Positions 1-11,678 of a stretch of DNA of 64,000 nt are shown here, one piece after another (the stretch's first letter is position 1; every line of letters begins with the position of its first letter). The stretch lies in assembly GCA_006386115.1 (NCBI GenBank), contig VFIW01000007.1, forward strand, positions 964,693 to 1,028,692, in the 5' to 3' direction. The notes under the pieces were generated by a model, which saw only the letters and a program-made list of their open reading frames with translations, did not search any database and was not told the origin of the DNA. This DNA is from Globisporangium splendens. Taxonomy: Eukaryota > Oomycota > Peronosporomycetes > Pythiales > Pythiaceae. Made by a program: the position numbers and the translations under genes.

Positions 1-81
1 AAGATGCTGCTTAACTTGCTTAGCCTAGAACTTGGTATTGTCGCTTTCTCATATCTCAATCCTGCCGATATCTACATGTAG

Positions 82-2269
82 CTCCGGTGATCACCAAGGT
101 GCGCGGATGCATTGATCGCTACTACCAAGAAAACGACGACACTGCAATCATGAACTGCACCGAGCACCCGCGGTTCACGAACGGCTACCATCACAACACG
201 GCATTCGAGTGCTTTCCGATGGCTTTGCCGTTGGCGTCGACCTACAATTGCATGCGCGACGGCGACGACCATCGCATCGCGGTCAGCGGCAAGCACTTTG
301 AAAAATCCGACGCGATCGTTACCATTGATGGCGTCGAATGCCTCGAGGTCGTGCACGTGGTTCCTGAGACCGAACTCGAGTGCTTGCTTCCGCCGGCGTC
401 CTCGCAGTGGCTCGCGAACCCAGTGTATCCGTCCAAAGTCCGCGTCCAGAATGGACAACTGCACGATCTGGCTGACAAAGTCGCACTGCTTTCTTACGTT
501 GCACCTGTGCGTGCACTCCCGATTCCCATCGTCTTGAATGTCGCGGCTCATGCGCTCGATGTGAATTGGGCGGCACCAAGCGATATCTGGGAAGCCATGA
601 CTGTCACGGGATATCGCGTACGCTGGAAGAAATGCACGGATGCTGGGTACTCAGAAGCAAGTGAGGTGATCTTGGGCAATGTCACGTCCACGACGCTGAT
701 TGCGCTCGAGCGCAATACGAGCTACCAGGTCCAAGTGACGGTCTTGACCGAAGATTACCGCGAACGGCAGCGTTGGCAGGATTTGGATCTCTATGGACGA
801 CGTGCAATGTTGGAGAATGCTGTCCTTGGACTCGAATCTCCGTCTTCGACGTGCACAACGGCGCTCACAGTCAGTAAAGTGTCCGATAATGGCGCTGGCA
901 AAACCGAAGTCAGACTCTAGTGCGTGTCGTACTGCTCCATGTAGATTTCACGTTTCCCAGGTTTGAAGCGCGGCTGCTTACAAATGTGAGCGCATCGACG
1001 GCGACTCCACTTACGAAGCCCACACTTGGACCAACGGGGGAGTTGGAAACCAAGACCATTTCGGACTCTACGTCAATGGCCACACCAATGTACGGAAATT
1101 GGTTCATCGTCATGCTTGTGTGGATGGCTACAGCCGACTCTTGTGTGCGTTGTCGAATGGCTTTAGATTCAAAATTGCAATGCTTCGGTCACGTGCTGTG
1201 ATAGGTACAATCCCGATGCCGTTGGTTCCGAGACGGCTTCATGCACATTCGTATCCTCTGAGACCGAAACACGCGTGTCGACGTATATAAACCGCAAAAC
1301 GGATCGCTCGCAGTCGACCAACGCATCCCACGCGATCCCATTCCCGGCCAAGACAATCCGAAGCTTCAACTCGTCACTCCCGAATGGCGCGTCTGCAATT
1401 GCGCCAGTCACTGGTAGCTGCGGTCCCGCATTGCGTCTGACGTCGTCGCTTTCCTTCCTAACGGGATCTGCATGGTACCCGCGACAAATGAACGTGCGCG
1501 AGGGCTTTGAGACGACTTTCACGTTCTGCATCTCGAATCCATCGACGTTTTGCAAAAATATGGACGACATGTACACGAATTGTCGGTCCAGGGGAGGCGA
1601 CGGCTTTGCGTTCGTAGTGCAAAGTGACCACGAGCTCGCGATCGGAGATGGCGGCATGGAGCTCGGGTACGGCGGACTGCGCAATGCGCTCGCGGTCGAA
1701 TTCGATACCTGGTTCAACTATGAGCAACTCGACGTCTACAAGAACCACGTGAGTGTCCACGCGAGTGGCAAAAACGAGGTGGACGAGGTACGCGCCAACC
1801 ACACGTACGCTCTCGGAGCTACGAGCAATATTCTGGACTTAACCGACGGCCAACACCTTGTCAAGATCCGCTATGACCCCAACCTGGACGACGGCAGCAC
1901 GTGCATCAGCGTCTTTGTAGCAGAGTCCTTGTCATGTGGACTTACCTGGTGACTTGACTTGTGAATGTTGGTTTATCCAGGCTTTTTGAAGATCATTTTG
2001 TTGTAAACACGTGCGCCGGCCATTTTTTCGCATCTGGTGGATGGGCGTCTGGGATCGGCGTGCTCTCGGTGTTTGTCGACAACATGGAGACGGCGATCTT
2101 GAGTGTGCCGCTGCGGATCGACGACACCATCGAGCTCGAACACGGACGCGCGTGGGTGGGCTTCACAACCGCGACGGGAGAAACGGCATGGCAGACTCAG
2201 GATATCTTGTCCTGGAACTTCGAGTCGCTCCGACGCGACATTGTCTTCACCGAGCAAGTGCCTGGTTGA
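82..2269 (+). CDS. IPT/TIG - fibronectin III - L-type lectin domain protein (5' end outside window)
   Basis: The exons that keep the frame are about 82-869, 991-1142, 1205-1930 and 1981-2269; the first junction is the least sure. An acceptor AG at 80-81 shows that the gene starts upstream of the window. Exon 1 encodes an IPT/TIG fold (from 'VSGKHF') and then an FN3 domain with the typical 'TGYRVRW' and 'NTSYQVQV' strands. Exon 3 encodes a legume-type lectin core, with GGDGFAFV, 'GYGG' and 'AVEFDTW', and exon 4 ends it with 'AWVGFTTATGE' and 'DILSWNF'. Such Ig-like plus lectin proteins are normally secreted or cell-surface carbohydrate binders. The cysteine-rich stretch at about 990-1560 fits an extracellular product. 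No membrane segment is visible, and the signal peptide would lie outside the window. The ligand is unknown. Confidence 0.7.
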
Positions 2270-2637
2270 ATCAAAGGTCAGCGTCTTCAAAAGCACAAAG
2301 TCACACGTCAAGGCTGCAGCATATCACACGCTTCCAGGTCATAAGACAATGTTAGAGCTGAGGCGCAAGCAACACGTAAAATAGAGAACGCATGGGCGAT
2401 AAACAAAAAGCAGATTTGTTATGCAAAATGGGGGGAACGCGCACGAATTAAAATCCATACCTTCTCTTTTTTCTTCAAAAGAAAAGTCAACAACCAAAAA
2501 AGCGTTTTCTAAAGTGGCGTGTCCCCATTCTTGTTAGTTCCTTTCGCTTGTTCGTTCGGTTCGGTTCGTGGCTCTCAATCCTTCGTCAAAGTCAGCTCAG
2601 CATCGCTTCTTCTCAATTGACATTATCGACTTCTTTC
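2270..2637. other. convergent 3' intergenic region
   Basis: This lies between the 3' ends of the lectin gene (+) and coronin (-). It is AT-rich with short A and T runs (for example around 2465-2500), as expected for 3' UTRs. I see no coding potential. Confidence 0.5.
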
Positions 2638-4026
2638 TTAATACGCGATGCCATTCGCACGAAGCTTGGCTTCCAATTCGGCAATTCGTGCGTTCGCAGC
2701 GTCCAACTCACGCTGCAATTTGCCTTCCGCCGAACTGTCCCCCGAGGACTTGAAGCCGCCTGGCGCCGAAGCTGGTGGACGCGTCACGCGAGTCGTACGC
2801 GTTTGGTTACGCGCGCGCTTGCCATCGAACGTGATCTTGCCGTTGTCTTCAGGACGCAGCGACATCAACGCAGGCGAGTTGTCCGCACCGGACAACCAGT
2901 CGTCGGCGCTCATCGAAGGCACACCGGCGAACGTGTCCGGGTACAAATCGTCCTGGAACGCATCGGATTTACGAGGCACGTACACGTGCAATGGCTCCAC
3001 GGCGTTCGACGTCAACTTGAGCAAACGCGCAGTTTCGCACGCCATGATATCGTTGCCACGCTTTGGGATCATGGCCATACCACGGGCCGCCGTCGTCGAA
3101 CGGTATTCGCTGATCGGGAACGCGTACGGCTCGCCCTCCGACATTTCGTAGTATCGAATGTTACCATCACCCTTACCGCACAAGTACAGCAAGCTCGTGT
3201 CTGGGTCGTAGAACGGCATGATCACACCGGCGGCTTGGTCAATGTCGACCTTCTTCAATTCCTTATCGAGCTTACGAGGATCCCAGACCTTGAATTGACG
3301 CTGGCTTTGACGCGTGAAGCCAACCGTCACAAACGTTTCCTTCTCGCCCAAGTACGTAAGCTTGACACTCTTCGTGCCGCTGTGTGCATTCTCCTTCTGC
3401 ATCGCGACTTGTCCCGAACGCGCATCGTAGAGACGAACGACCTTGTCTTTGCACGTCGTGGCCAACGTGCTACCGGTCCAGCTCCAGGCCAAGTCTTGGA
3501 TCAGGTTCTCGCCGACCGTTTCCATCTGCACGATCTCCGAACCCTTTTCAATATCCCAGAGACGCACCGTGAAATCCGACGACGTACTCGCCAGCACATT
3601 GTTAGCCGTCGGGTGGAAGTTGATGAGCGTGACCTTGCGTCCGTGGCCCTGCAAGTCAACCAAAGGCTCGACGCACGTCTCTGCGAGGCCGCCCTCCGGG
3701 ATACCCCAGATCTTAATGGTCGTATCATCGGACGCCGACGCGATCAAGTGCTCGTGGAACGGGTTGAAGTCGAAATCCAAAATGGCGCCACGGTGGCCCG
3801 AGATCAGTGGGAAGTCCGGGTCGAACTTGCCGTATTTTTCGTACGGCACAACAGCCATGGCACCGCCACCGGCTTGGATCGCGACCGCGAAAAACTTGGT
3901 GTTGCCCTTAATATAATTCTGCTCGCCCGTGGCGGTCGCGAGACGCAGGTTTGTGTAGCATTTCTCGATCTTCGACGGCTCGATGTACACGTGACGGAAT
4001 TTACTCTGGCGCACAAAATGACTCAT
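2638..4026 (-). CDS. coronin, WD40 actin-binding protein
   Basis: A single exon encodes 462 residues. The start is chosen at MSHFVRQSKFRHVY, the conserved coronin N terminus; an in-frame extension of 31 residues upstream is low-complexity and looks like UTR. A seven-bladed WD40 propeller follows, with repeats such as 'DFNPFHEHLIASASDDTTIKIW' split by short loops and 'STSSDFTVRLWDIE'. The coronin C-terminal extension comes next ('VPRKSDAFQDDLYPDT'), then a charged linker. The last ~30 residues form a short heptad coiled coil for oligomerisation ('ELDAANARIAELEAKL'). Coronins bind F-actin and regulate Arp2/3 and cofilin at the cortex. Length and domain order match short (class I type) coronins. 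The TAA stop is followed by AT-rich sequence. Confidence 0.95.
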   Translation of the reverse strand: MSHFVRQSKFRHVYIEPSKIEKCYTNLRLATATGEQNYIKGNTKFFAVAIQAGGGAMAVVPYEKYGKFDPDFPLISGHRGAILDFDFNPFHEHLIASASDDTTIKIWGIPEGGLAETCVEPLVDLQGHGRKVTLINFHPTANNVLASTSSDFTVRLWDIEKGSEIVQMETVGENLIQDLAWSWTGSTLATTCKDKVVRLYDARSGQVAMQKENAHSGTKSVKLTYLGEKETFVTVGFTRQSQRQFKVWDPRKLDKELKKVDIDQAAGVIMPFYDPDTSLLYLCGKGDGNIRYYEMSEGEPYAFPISEYRSTTAARGMAMIPKRGNDIMACETARLLKLTSNAVEPLHVYVPRKSDAFQDDLYPDTFAGVPSMSADDWLSGADNSPALMSLRPEDNGKITFDGKRARNQTRTTRVTRPPASAPGGFKSSGDSSAEGKLQRELDAANARIAELEAKLRANGIAY

Positions 4027-5073
4027 GATGGCAGATTTGTTGTGGTGGAGGAACGGATTGGGGGGATCTTTAACGAAGCAAAAACACACGCACGCAAAGC
4101 ATACACATGTAAAGACCACGTACCATTAGAAAACTTGCTCCCACATGAAAACAACAGCAATGGAGCCTTCCTTACCTTACGTTTTGTAAAGTGCCGCAAT
4201 AATAGCAAGGATTCAAGTAAATAAAGAAAAAAGAACCAAAAGGACTGAAGCTGTTTGCCTCCCAAGCGCCTACACAAACGCATACGCACGCCAGTGTGAG
4301 CTTCACGATCTTTCTCCGCATTCTCCTCACACAAAAGGAAGCTTCCCCCCTTCCTCCCTCTTTCCCTCCTCATGACAGCAGCTCCAGCTGTACCCATTCG
4401 ATCCTTCCCTTTTTGCACATATGGGGGAAGACCATAGGGGGAAGGAAGACCGAGGGGGGACGCGCTCTTCTCCTGTTCGTTTCCCCCATTCTGCGCCATC
4501 GTCCGCCTTACCTTTCGCCTTCTTTCTCTCTCTCTCTCGCTCTTGTACAATTCTGTGCGGCGGGTGTGAAGTGTCCAGAGGACCGAGCGCGCGCCGCACA
4601 CCCACCGCCCAACGTCACAGAGACACAGGCGACAGTCACAGACTCACTATCACACCACAGAACCCACCCGCCGACCCACCCGCCCACCATTTAGTGACAT
4701 CCTTATTTTCTATAAACCTTCTTATCATGCCTCTTTAGAGAGAGAGAGATATTCATCTACTCTTATACTTCATATTGCCGTTACAGAGAGCTGGCAGATG
4801 AAATGAGAGGTCGGACAGGCGATCGCTATGTGGAAAAACCTCGCTCGCAACTCATTAAAAAACCTTGCGCAGCTCCGAATTGTCCCTGATTTTTTACGGT
4901 TTCTGTGTGTTGTCGTGAAAGAATGAGAGAAAAACCCCAGCGTTCGTATTCACCAGGTCTGTGAAACTCTACAACGTCACCAAACTCAGGTGAAACATGA
5001 CGACGAAAGTGACCATCCCACATTTCGACAACCTCGCGCGCGCATTTGTGTTTGAATCCGACACTAGAGTGCT
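4027..5073. other. divergent promoter / 5' UTR region with simple repeats
   Basis: About 1 kb separates the divergent coronin and BED-translin starts. It is rich in polypyrimidine on the + strand, with a TC repeat at 4521-4542 and an AG repeat at 4737-4749. Open frames here are low-complexity and lack homology. It is probably a bidirectional regulatory region. Confidence 0.45.
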
Positions 5074-6680
5074 ATGAGCATGAGCGGCGTGAACAGGGGC
5101 CGCCGCAGTCTGGACACATGCCGCGACGAGTTCACGGCCGTCGTGGAGAACGGCAAGACCAAGATGCGCTGCAACCACTGCCGCATGACCATCTCCAACC
5201 ACACGGCCACGCTCAAGAACCACCTCGCGCGCCGCCACGACAACGGCAGCACCATCCAGAGCTATGACCCCCCAAACGCGAATCGAGCAGGTGACAGCGC
5301 GGAGAGCTACGGAAAGGAGGATCCCGCACAGCGAGAAGCAGAGGACGCAGGAAGAGAAAGAGACGAAGGAGAAGAACAGGAAGCGTCTAGTGCGGCGGAA
5401 GACCAAGCAAACGGTCCGACTCTCGGCAAGAAGGATTTGAAAAAACGGACGCAAAGAAGCAGCTTTGCACAAGAAGACGACAGCGCTGTGGAGAGAAGCA
5501 ACCAAGAGAAACGACAGCAAGATGATGAGGCGAATGCGGAAGAGAAAGGAGCGGAGAAAAAGCGAAAAGTGGACGCTGTTGCGCCAGATGCACATGTGGC
5601 ACTGGTTACTACGACTACTACGGAGAAGGACGGGGAGAAGCCGTTGCCGCTTATCGACCACCAAGAGTTTGCAGACATGAACCGAGGCAAGGACAAACAC
5701 CCGTTGGATAGACGTTTGTGTGTGTTTGAGCTAATGTATGTGGGATGGTTGTGGACAGAGATGCACGAGTATGACGAAATGAGAGAGCAAATTATCAAGA
5801 GGTCGCGAGAAATCCTCAAATCCAGGTGCATTTGTACTGTACTACCTTACGCTACTGGGGAGTTTTATGCGATCTAATCCCTCGTTGATGCTGTTTTGCT
5901 TTGTTTAGCAAGCACGCCATTTTTGCATTGCATCGAGGTGATAGTAAAGGTGCAGCTAACCTCCTCGAGAAAGCTGAAAAGGTTGGACTTTAGTGTTGGA
6001 TGGCACTGTGAAGCAATGGGAGGATCTGAGCTGTTGCTGCATTGGTGTTCTTTCCTGGAGCAGATTATTCCAGAATTATGTGCGCTGGCAAATGGGAACC
6101 CGTCATTGCGAGATGGCGCATTATCCGCGGCTCTTGAAGAGTATGTTGAAGCAAAATCTTTCGGGTACTATCTTGCCAACCACCGCCTGCTACCGCGCCA
6201 CGATTTGCCAAATGTACAAAAGTCAGAGTATCTTGGTGGCATCATCGATCTCACAGGTGAGTTTGGACGTATCGCTGTTGAAACATCCAGAATGCTGACG
6301 TTTATTGAGTATGTGCACTCTGCAGGTGAATTGATGCGATACGCAGTGGTGAAGGCTACGTCCAGAAACGTGAACGAGGTAGAACGCTGTCGCGCTATGG
6401 TGGAGGCCATTTCTGGGGAGTTAATTCAGTTCGACTTTCGCAATGGACCATTGCGCAAAAAGTTTGACTCTGTGAAGTACAACTTGCGTAAACTTGAGGT
6501 ATGTTTAATGGCATTTGGTGGTGGATGAGAGGGCATCACAGCTTACTTACTTTGTTGTTGTCGTTGCTACAGAATACGCTTTATGAGCTCTCGCTCATCA
6601 CAAAATCGGGAATTACGGTGCAACCACACTCTGTCGATGACGAAGCTCAGGGTCACGACGACGATGCAGTCGTGCAATGA
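5074..6680 (+). CDS. translin-family protein with N-terminal BED zinc finger
   Basis: The exons are 5074-5825, 5909-5981, 6064-6498 and 6573-6680; all junctions are GT..AG and in frame, giving 455 residues. Residues ~13-56 form a BED-type finger (C33-x2-C36, then H50-x4-H55). Residues ~60-225 are acidic/basic low complexity with an SV40-like nuclear signal, KKRKV at 162-166. From ~229 to 445 there is a full translin fold: 'REILKSSKHAIFALHRGDS', 'ALEEYVEAKSF', 'EYLGGIIDLTGE', 'FDFRNGPLRKKFDSVKY' and 'LENTLYELSL'. Translin forms octamers that bind single-stranded nucleic acid and, with TRAX, the C3PO RNase. The conserved tail resembles translin more than TRAX, whose catalytic acids I cannot place. 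A DNA-binding BED finger joined to translin is unusual. A small extra intron around 5715-5758 is possible. Confidence 0.85.
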
Positions 6681-6804
6681 TCGATGGTGAAAAATAGGGT
6701 AGGTTTACCACAAACCAGTATGCTGTGCTGCCAACGCTGTCCTACAAAATAAAACGTTGGTTCAACATGCATTTGTTTACTTGTTTATAATACGCAGCTG
6801 CTGT

Positions 6805-8354
6805 TTAACCAAACGCCTTGGCCACGTATCGAACGTGGCACATCTCGCTGACCTCCTTAACAACCTCTAGACCCTTGTCCATATCTTCTTTCGTGTGGGC
6901 CGCTGAAATACAAAAGCGAACGCGAGACTGGAGCAATGGCGTCGCAGGGAACCCGACGGTCACGACGGCGACATCGCGCTTCAGACACTCGCGTGAAAAC
7001 TCGCCCACTTTCGACATGTGGTAAAGCATCACAGGAATCACAGGTGAGTCAAAGTCGCCTAACGTGGACACGCCCATGTCAATCAGCTTCTGTCGGAAGT
7101 AGTTGCTGTTTTCACGCAACGCATCGAGCTTCTTCTTGCCAATGCCAGTACCGTCTTTGCCCGAAATAATGTTGAACGCGGTCAGCGTCTGCTGCGCGAT
7201 GACAGGAGACAAACTGGTCGCGTAGATCGCACCAGCACTCGAGTTACGGATGCAGTCCACGATCTCTTGTGAAGACGCAATGTAGCCACCCATACCGCCG
7301 AAACTTTTCGTGAACGTGCCCATCAAGATATCGATCTCGTCAGGGCTCACGCCACTGTATTCGCAAATGCCGCGGCCGGTCTTGCCCAGTGCACCAATGC
7401 TGTGAGCTTCATCCACGTAAATGTACGCTTTGTACTTCTTGGTGACATCGACAATGGCGCGCAAGTTGACGATTTCGCCTTCCATGGAGTAAATGCCTTC
7501 GACCATGACCATAATTTTCTTCCAAGCACGACCAGTACGAGGCTGGCCCGCCGCAATCTTCTCTCTCAACACTTGCTCCAAGTGCTTTGGATCGTTGTGG
7601 CGGAAAACCGACACCGATGCCCCAGACGCACGAGCACCATTGACAATCGACGTGTGGTTGAGCGCGTCACTGATGATAAGAGTGCCCTTGCCCATCAACG
7701 CAGGGATCGATGTCGCGTTCGTCGCGTACCCCATGTTGTACACGATAGCAGCTGGCTTGCCCACGAACTCCGCAACGGTAGCTTCCAATTCCCGGTGCAC
7801 CAAGGTCGTGCCAAGCTCCATCGGCGGCGTCGTCGAAGCCAATCCAAACTGGTCCACGGCACGAAACACGTCCTTGCTGCACGTGTTCATCCAGTCGTCA
7901 GCGAAGCCAAGGTAGTTGTACGACCCAAGGTTGAGGCATCGTTGAGGTGGCCCGTCGGTCTGAATGAACGTTTTGTATTCATCCAGCGAGTAGCGTTGAA
8001 TGAGGTCAATGTGCGCACCTGCACAAAATTCCAGTCATCGAAAGAAGAGCGGCTCATTAGTCCATGGCACTCCAAGCTAGCAACGAGATGCAAAAAGACA
8101 CAGCAAAGCATACCTGGGGCACCAGACACAGGGCGGTTGAACACGTCGCGCACACGATGGTACAGACGTTGCGTGTAGAAGTTTTCCCACGCGATCAGGA
8201 GCTTGGCGAACCCCTTGCGTGTCGGTTGGGACTGGAACCGCGAGCGGCCCGTGATCTGCGCGATCAGGTCACGAAAGTGGCCGAATGCGATCAAGATCGA
8301 GTACTGCAGCAAGCACATGATCGCGGGGAACCATGGCACGTTTTCCGCCGACAT
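6805..8354 (-). CDS. LCB2: serine palmitoyltransferase subunit 2 (long-chain base biosynthesis)
   Basis: Two exons, 8354-8114 and 8018-6805, encode 484 residues. The enzyme condenses serine with palmitoyl-CoA to 3-ketosphinganine, the first step of sphingolipid synthesis, at the ER membrane. An N-terminal hydrophobic stretch (residues ~8-28) fits a membrane anchor. The PLP-dependent alpha-oxoamine synthase fold is clear: 'GSYNYLGF', 'YVDEAHSIG', and the PLP lysine in 'TFTKSFGGMGGY' (Lys ~318), which marks LCB2 rather than the catalytically dead LCB1. The intron donor is GTATGC and the acceptor is TTTTGTGCAG. The length is slightly short compared with ~560 in yeast. No LCB1 partner lies in the window. 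Confidence 0.95.
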
Positions 8355-8554
8355 GGTTGCTTCTTCCTTCTTCTGAGACGCAGCAGCGGAGCTCTTCGCG
8401 GAGTGTGAGACTAGCGATTGGATGGATGACGCAACGGAAGGAGAGACTGCAACGGCGCGAGCGCTGAGCCGCCGTGGGTCTTCTTTCGTGTAGCCGCCAC
8501 GTGAGAGAATGAGCGAGTGAGGGAGGGAGGGAGGCAGGTGGTGGCGCTGTCGCC

Positions 8555-8574
8555 GTGTGTGTGTGTGTGTGTGT
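8555..8574. repeat. (GT)n microsatellite
   Basis: About ten GT units lie upstream of the LCB2 start. Confidence 0.9.
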
Positions 8575-9397
8575 GGTGGCGTCGCAATGACCCCTGCTCC
8601 TCTCTGCCTTCGTCACCAGGTGCAAATCTCCCTCCTATTGGAGAAAATAGAAGAGTCCATTTGGTTCAGACATGTGAGCCGAAACGGAAAGCCGACATGG
8701 AACAGGCCGGGCTGAGCTGGACAGTCCTTCATCTACCTCTTTAAACCAAATGTTCTTGGAAAGAAAGAATTGTTTTGCGCAAGTTGAAGCACGATATTAC
8801 CTTTACAAGCAGGTGTACGCATTATTGAGGGTTGATTGTCGCTGCGTGGGCCTGACCCACTACGCTTTCGCTATGAGACACCACTTTAGGGAGGTAAACA
8901 TCCCTTTTCCCCCTTACACTAGATACTCACAATCACCAGTCGACTTGCAGGGGGTATTCTGATAGATAGGTTTCGAGATCAGTGTCCACACAACAAGAGA
9001 TCCATTTGATACGCTTGTATTAGTTATGAGAGGTCCATCGGATGGGCGACGTCTAGGGATGGGTCAGGCCGACTTCGGGACCCGCCCAGTTCACCACTGC
9101 CAGCCCTCAACGAATTTCACACCATGTTTACGCACTCGCAAAACAGCATGCTCACTCGATAAAGTGGACGGAGCACACTCACTTACAGTGCTGAGCGACA
9201 CAAATGTTGTCATGATGAGATACTTGAACAGTGAAACATGGACTGACGCAGCGGGTGTCGCGTGCAAACAGTGGGTACGCAGAAAGTGTATGTTTCTGTT
9301 GTCCGTCGTGCACTTGCCAGCGGCGCAATCAGGTCTCGTGTGCATGCGCGCCGAGGTCAGTGACAATGGGTAAGAAGAGGGAGCGGGACCATCCAGC

Positions 9398-9415
9398 CAC
9401 ACACACACACACACA
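9398..9415. repeat. (CA)n microsatellite
   Basis: About nine CA units lie in the non-coding stretch. Confidence 0.9.
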
Positions 9416-10364
9416 TACCATTCTTGCTTTTCGGCGCGAGCGAGGGGAGTTCTGCGGATTAGTACGTTTGCTCTGGCTGTGGTGAGTCCAGAGTGTCTTG
9501 GAACGACTAATCAGGTCGTGTTGGCGCTGATTTTGCATGCGGATTGTGAATGGCGCTTTGGTTGAAGGAACGGATCGTGGTCAAGCGAGCGCAAGTTATT
9601 ACACGTAAAGTGTTCGCCGTGCTTTAATGGCACTGCCGTTGTGTCTGATTGCGTCGTGAGCGACTAGTCGCACAGTGCTCTCGTTGTATGTGGAATGGTT
9701 TCGTGGTAGGCGCATTGTGGACGATGCAGTGGCTGCGCAGACGCAACGCTCCGTTATGTGGCCGAGCAGTCAGAGGTAAGGACCTCTGCTCAGGTGCATG
9801 GAAGTGTGGAGGCATTGACTCTGAAAAAAACTGCACGGCACGAAAGGAGATGAAGCTTCGTGCGTAAAGGGAGGACGAAGACTCGATGAGGCATGAGAGC
9901 ACCCTGTGCGCGTTTGCTGACTACCAGCGAGCCGCATCAACCTTATTCATGCGATTTCACATTGAGGCTCGTGATGCACGCGAATGTAGGACTCTGTGTT
10001 TGTATCTGAAGTTGTTTCACGCACTGCGCGTGATTGGCTGAGGCGCTGGGCTGTGCTCCATCGGCTCTCGAAACACTGTTGCATCGCACACACCGCGTGT
10101 AGTATTTGCAATCGTTGCGGCTTGCTGTTGCGCGGTCACTGATGGCTTCCGTCACAACTGCACTCCAAACATGAAGGTTACGGTGTCCTTTGAAGATGAC
10201 TGATTGCTCAGATCTGATGAAAGTCAGATTAACCGGTCAAACATTCTGACCGACTGCATTTTGGCGACTGTGTGATGTTTTGGAGGTTTAACTGCTTGAT
10301 CACGCCAACAGCCGAATAGCTAACGGTTGCTTTTAGACTGCAGAACAAAAAAGACGCTGTTTAA

Positions 10365-10982
10365 CTATAGCTGACCTCGCATGAAAAGGCTCAAATCGGA
10401 GCCAACATTGAGCTGATCTTTGGCTTGGAGGAGGCACACGCGCAGCTCTTCCACCAAGCCAAAGGCGATGCCGCTGTCCATGACGCGAGTGAGCTTCCGC
10501 GCAAACTCCTCCACCATCCGCTCAAACTTGGAGACCTTTTTGTACTCGATCACGCACCGAATCGCCCTGCACAATTCCACCAGCGGTCGATAAACCATGT
10601 TGAAGCTCTCACCTTCCCACTCTTGACGAAAGTGGTCTACCAGCGCGAAAACAGTGTCGATCTTGCGCTGAATGAGTGCCACGTCGACTTGATTGGCGAG
10701 GCTGCTTCGTCTCAAGCAGACTGCTTCGGTTGTAGAGTGACTTGCAATCTCGTTCGGCTTTGTCTTGATCACCACCAGCGAATTGTCGTACTTGGCACCA
10801 AGACTTGCAGTCATCTGCGAGTACTCCGACTTGCACTCGGGACAGCGTAGCTGCTGCTGAATTGCCGTTGTTCCCAATATCTCTGCACGCGAGCTGTGCA
10901 CGCTGTCTTTCACGTCTTATATCATGCGAAAGAGGCTCGCAGCACTTCTGTTTCGGTTTAAATCTGCGACCACCTTGTGCAT
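10365..10982 (-). CDS. hypothetical helical protein with one C-x2-C motif
   Basis: The open frame from 10913 down to 10365 encodes ~180 mostly helical residues. A single zinc-like knuckle (CPECKSEY) sits near the N terminus. Amphipathic segments follow ('IDTVFALVDHFRQEW', 'ELCRAIRCVIEYKKV', 'FERMVEEFARKLTRVM'). I do not recognise the family. The frame opens at GTG, not ATG. The nearest upstream in-frame ATG is at 10982 and would add 21 plausible residues, but a TAA at 10917-10919 interrupts it. So either the true start is in a separate upstream exon with an acceptor near 10915, or the gene carries a nonsense change. A helical C-terminal fragment of a multi-exon gene is the safest reading. Confidence 0.45.
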
Positions 10983-11678
10983 CTTCGCGTTCCTTATGCA
11001 CTCGTCAGGGAACTGGTGGCATTTTTTGGTACAATCGACCCAGTCCGCTCGCGCTTCAGGCGACCCAATCCATCTTCTGACAGCGGCTCCGGGTACTGTG
11101 CTGCTGCGCTTGAGCGTTGGTGCTTGTTGCTGTGGGCAACCGACGTCAGCACCTTTCTAGTGGTGAACGAGAGGGAGAAATGGAGAGCATGTTCAACATC
11201 GGCGCGCTTTCTTCTCCTCTTTGTTGGGGTCAATGACGTTGAAGTTGCCGTTTTATTCGTGTTGGGTGAAGCGCGGGAAAGTATGAAAGCAAGGCAACTA
11301 ACTCTGCACGGAGATGCCCTCTCTTTCTGCATGATTTCGTGTGAAGTCAGACTTCTTTCATATCTAGGTTGCCCGAAAATCGGCCACTCTATCTCGACAT
11401 TGTCCGTTTTCTCAGCGACATAGCGTTTCCTTTCAGATGGCTCAAAAGGAAAGGGAAGTACTGGTAGGACAGGATTGGTAGTGGTGCGCTACAGAACTCG
11501 GAATGGCGTGCTCAAGGAAGTTAGCATATGAAACCTTCGCAATTGAGCTGCTGGCACGATCCAGTCGACCATTTCAATAGGGATTCACTCACAACATTAT
11601 GCGCAATAGCGTTCTGCGCAATTTTCTCGAGTTATAGCTACAAATCTGTACAAAACTGTCGTTGGCGGTGACACGAGA
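10983..11678. other. intergenic region
   Basis: This lies between the hypothetical gene's 5' side and the 3' end of the AGC kinase, both on the minus strand. A minus-strand open frame around 10994-11332 has a short plausible piece ('SEDGLGRLKRERTGS') that could be an upstream exon of the hypothetical gene. I could not connect it with a sound splice. Confidence 0.35.

Larger units (their letters stand above)
8355..10364. other. gene-poor region
   Basis: No open frame here shows homology or convincing exon structure on either strand. The LCB2 5' flank holds a G-rich GGGA repeat (8517-8537) and a GT repeat (8555-8574). A CA repeat lies at 9398-9415. The stretch 9500-10350 is near-random in composition, and no tRNA cloverleaf was seen. 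It may hold UTRs or an unrecognised short gene. Confidence 0.4.

Noticed and set aside
2548..4224. 558-codon plus-strand open frame opposite coronin
   Set aside because: It is an antisense shadow with biased composition and no motif.
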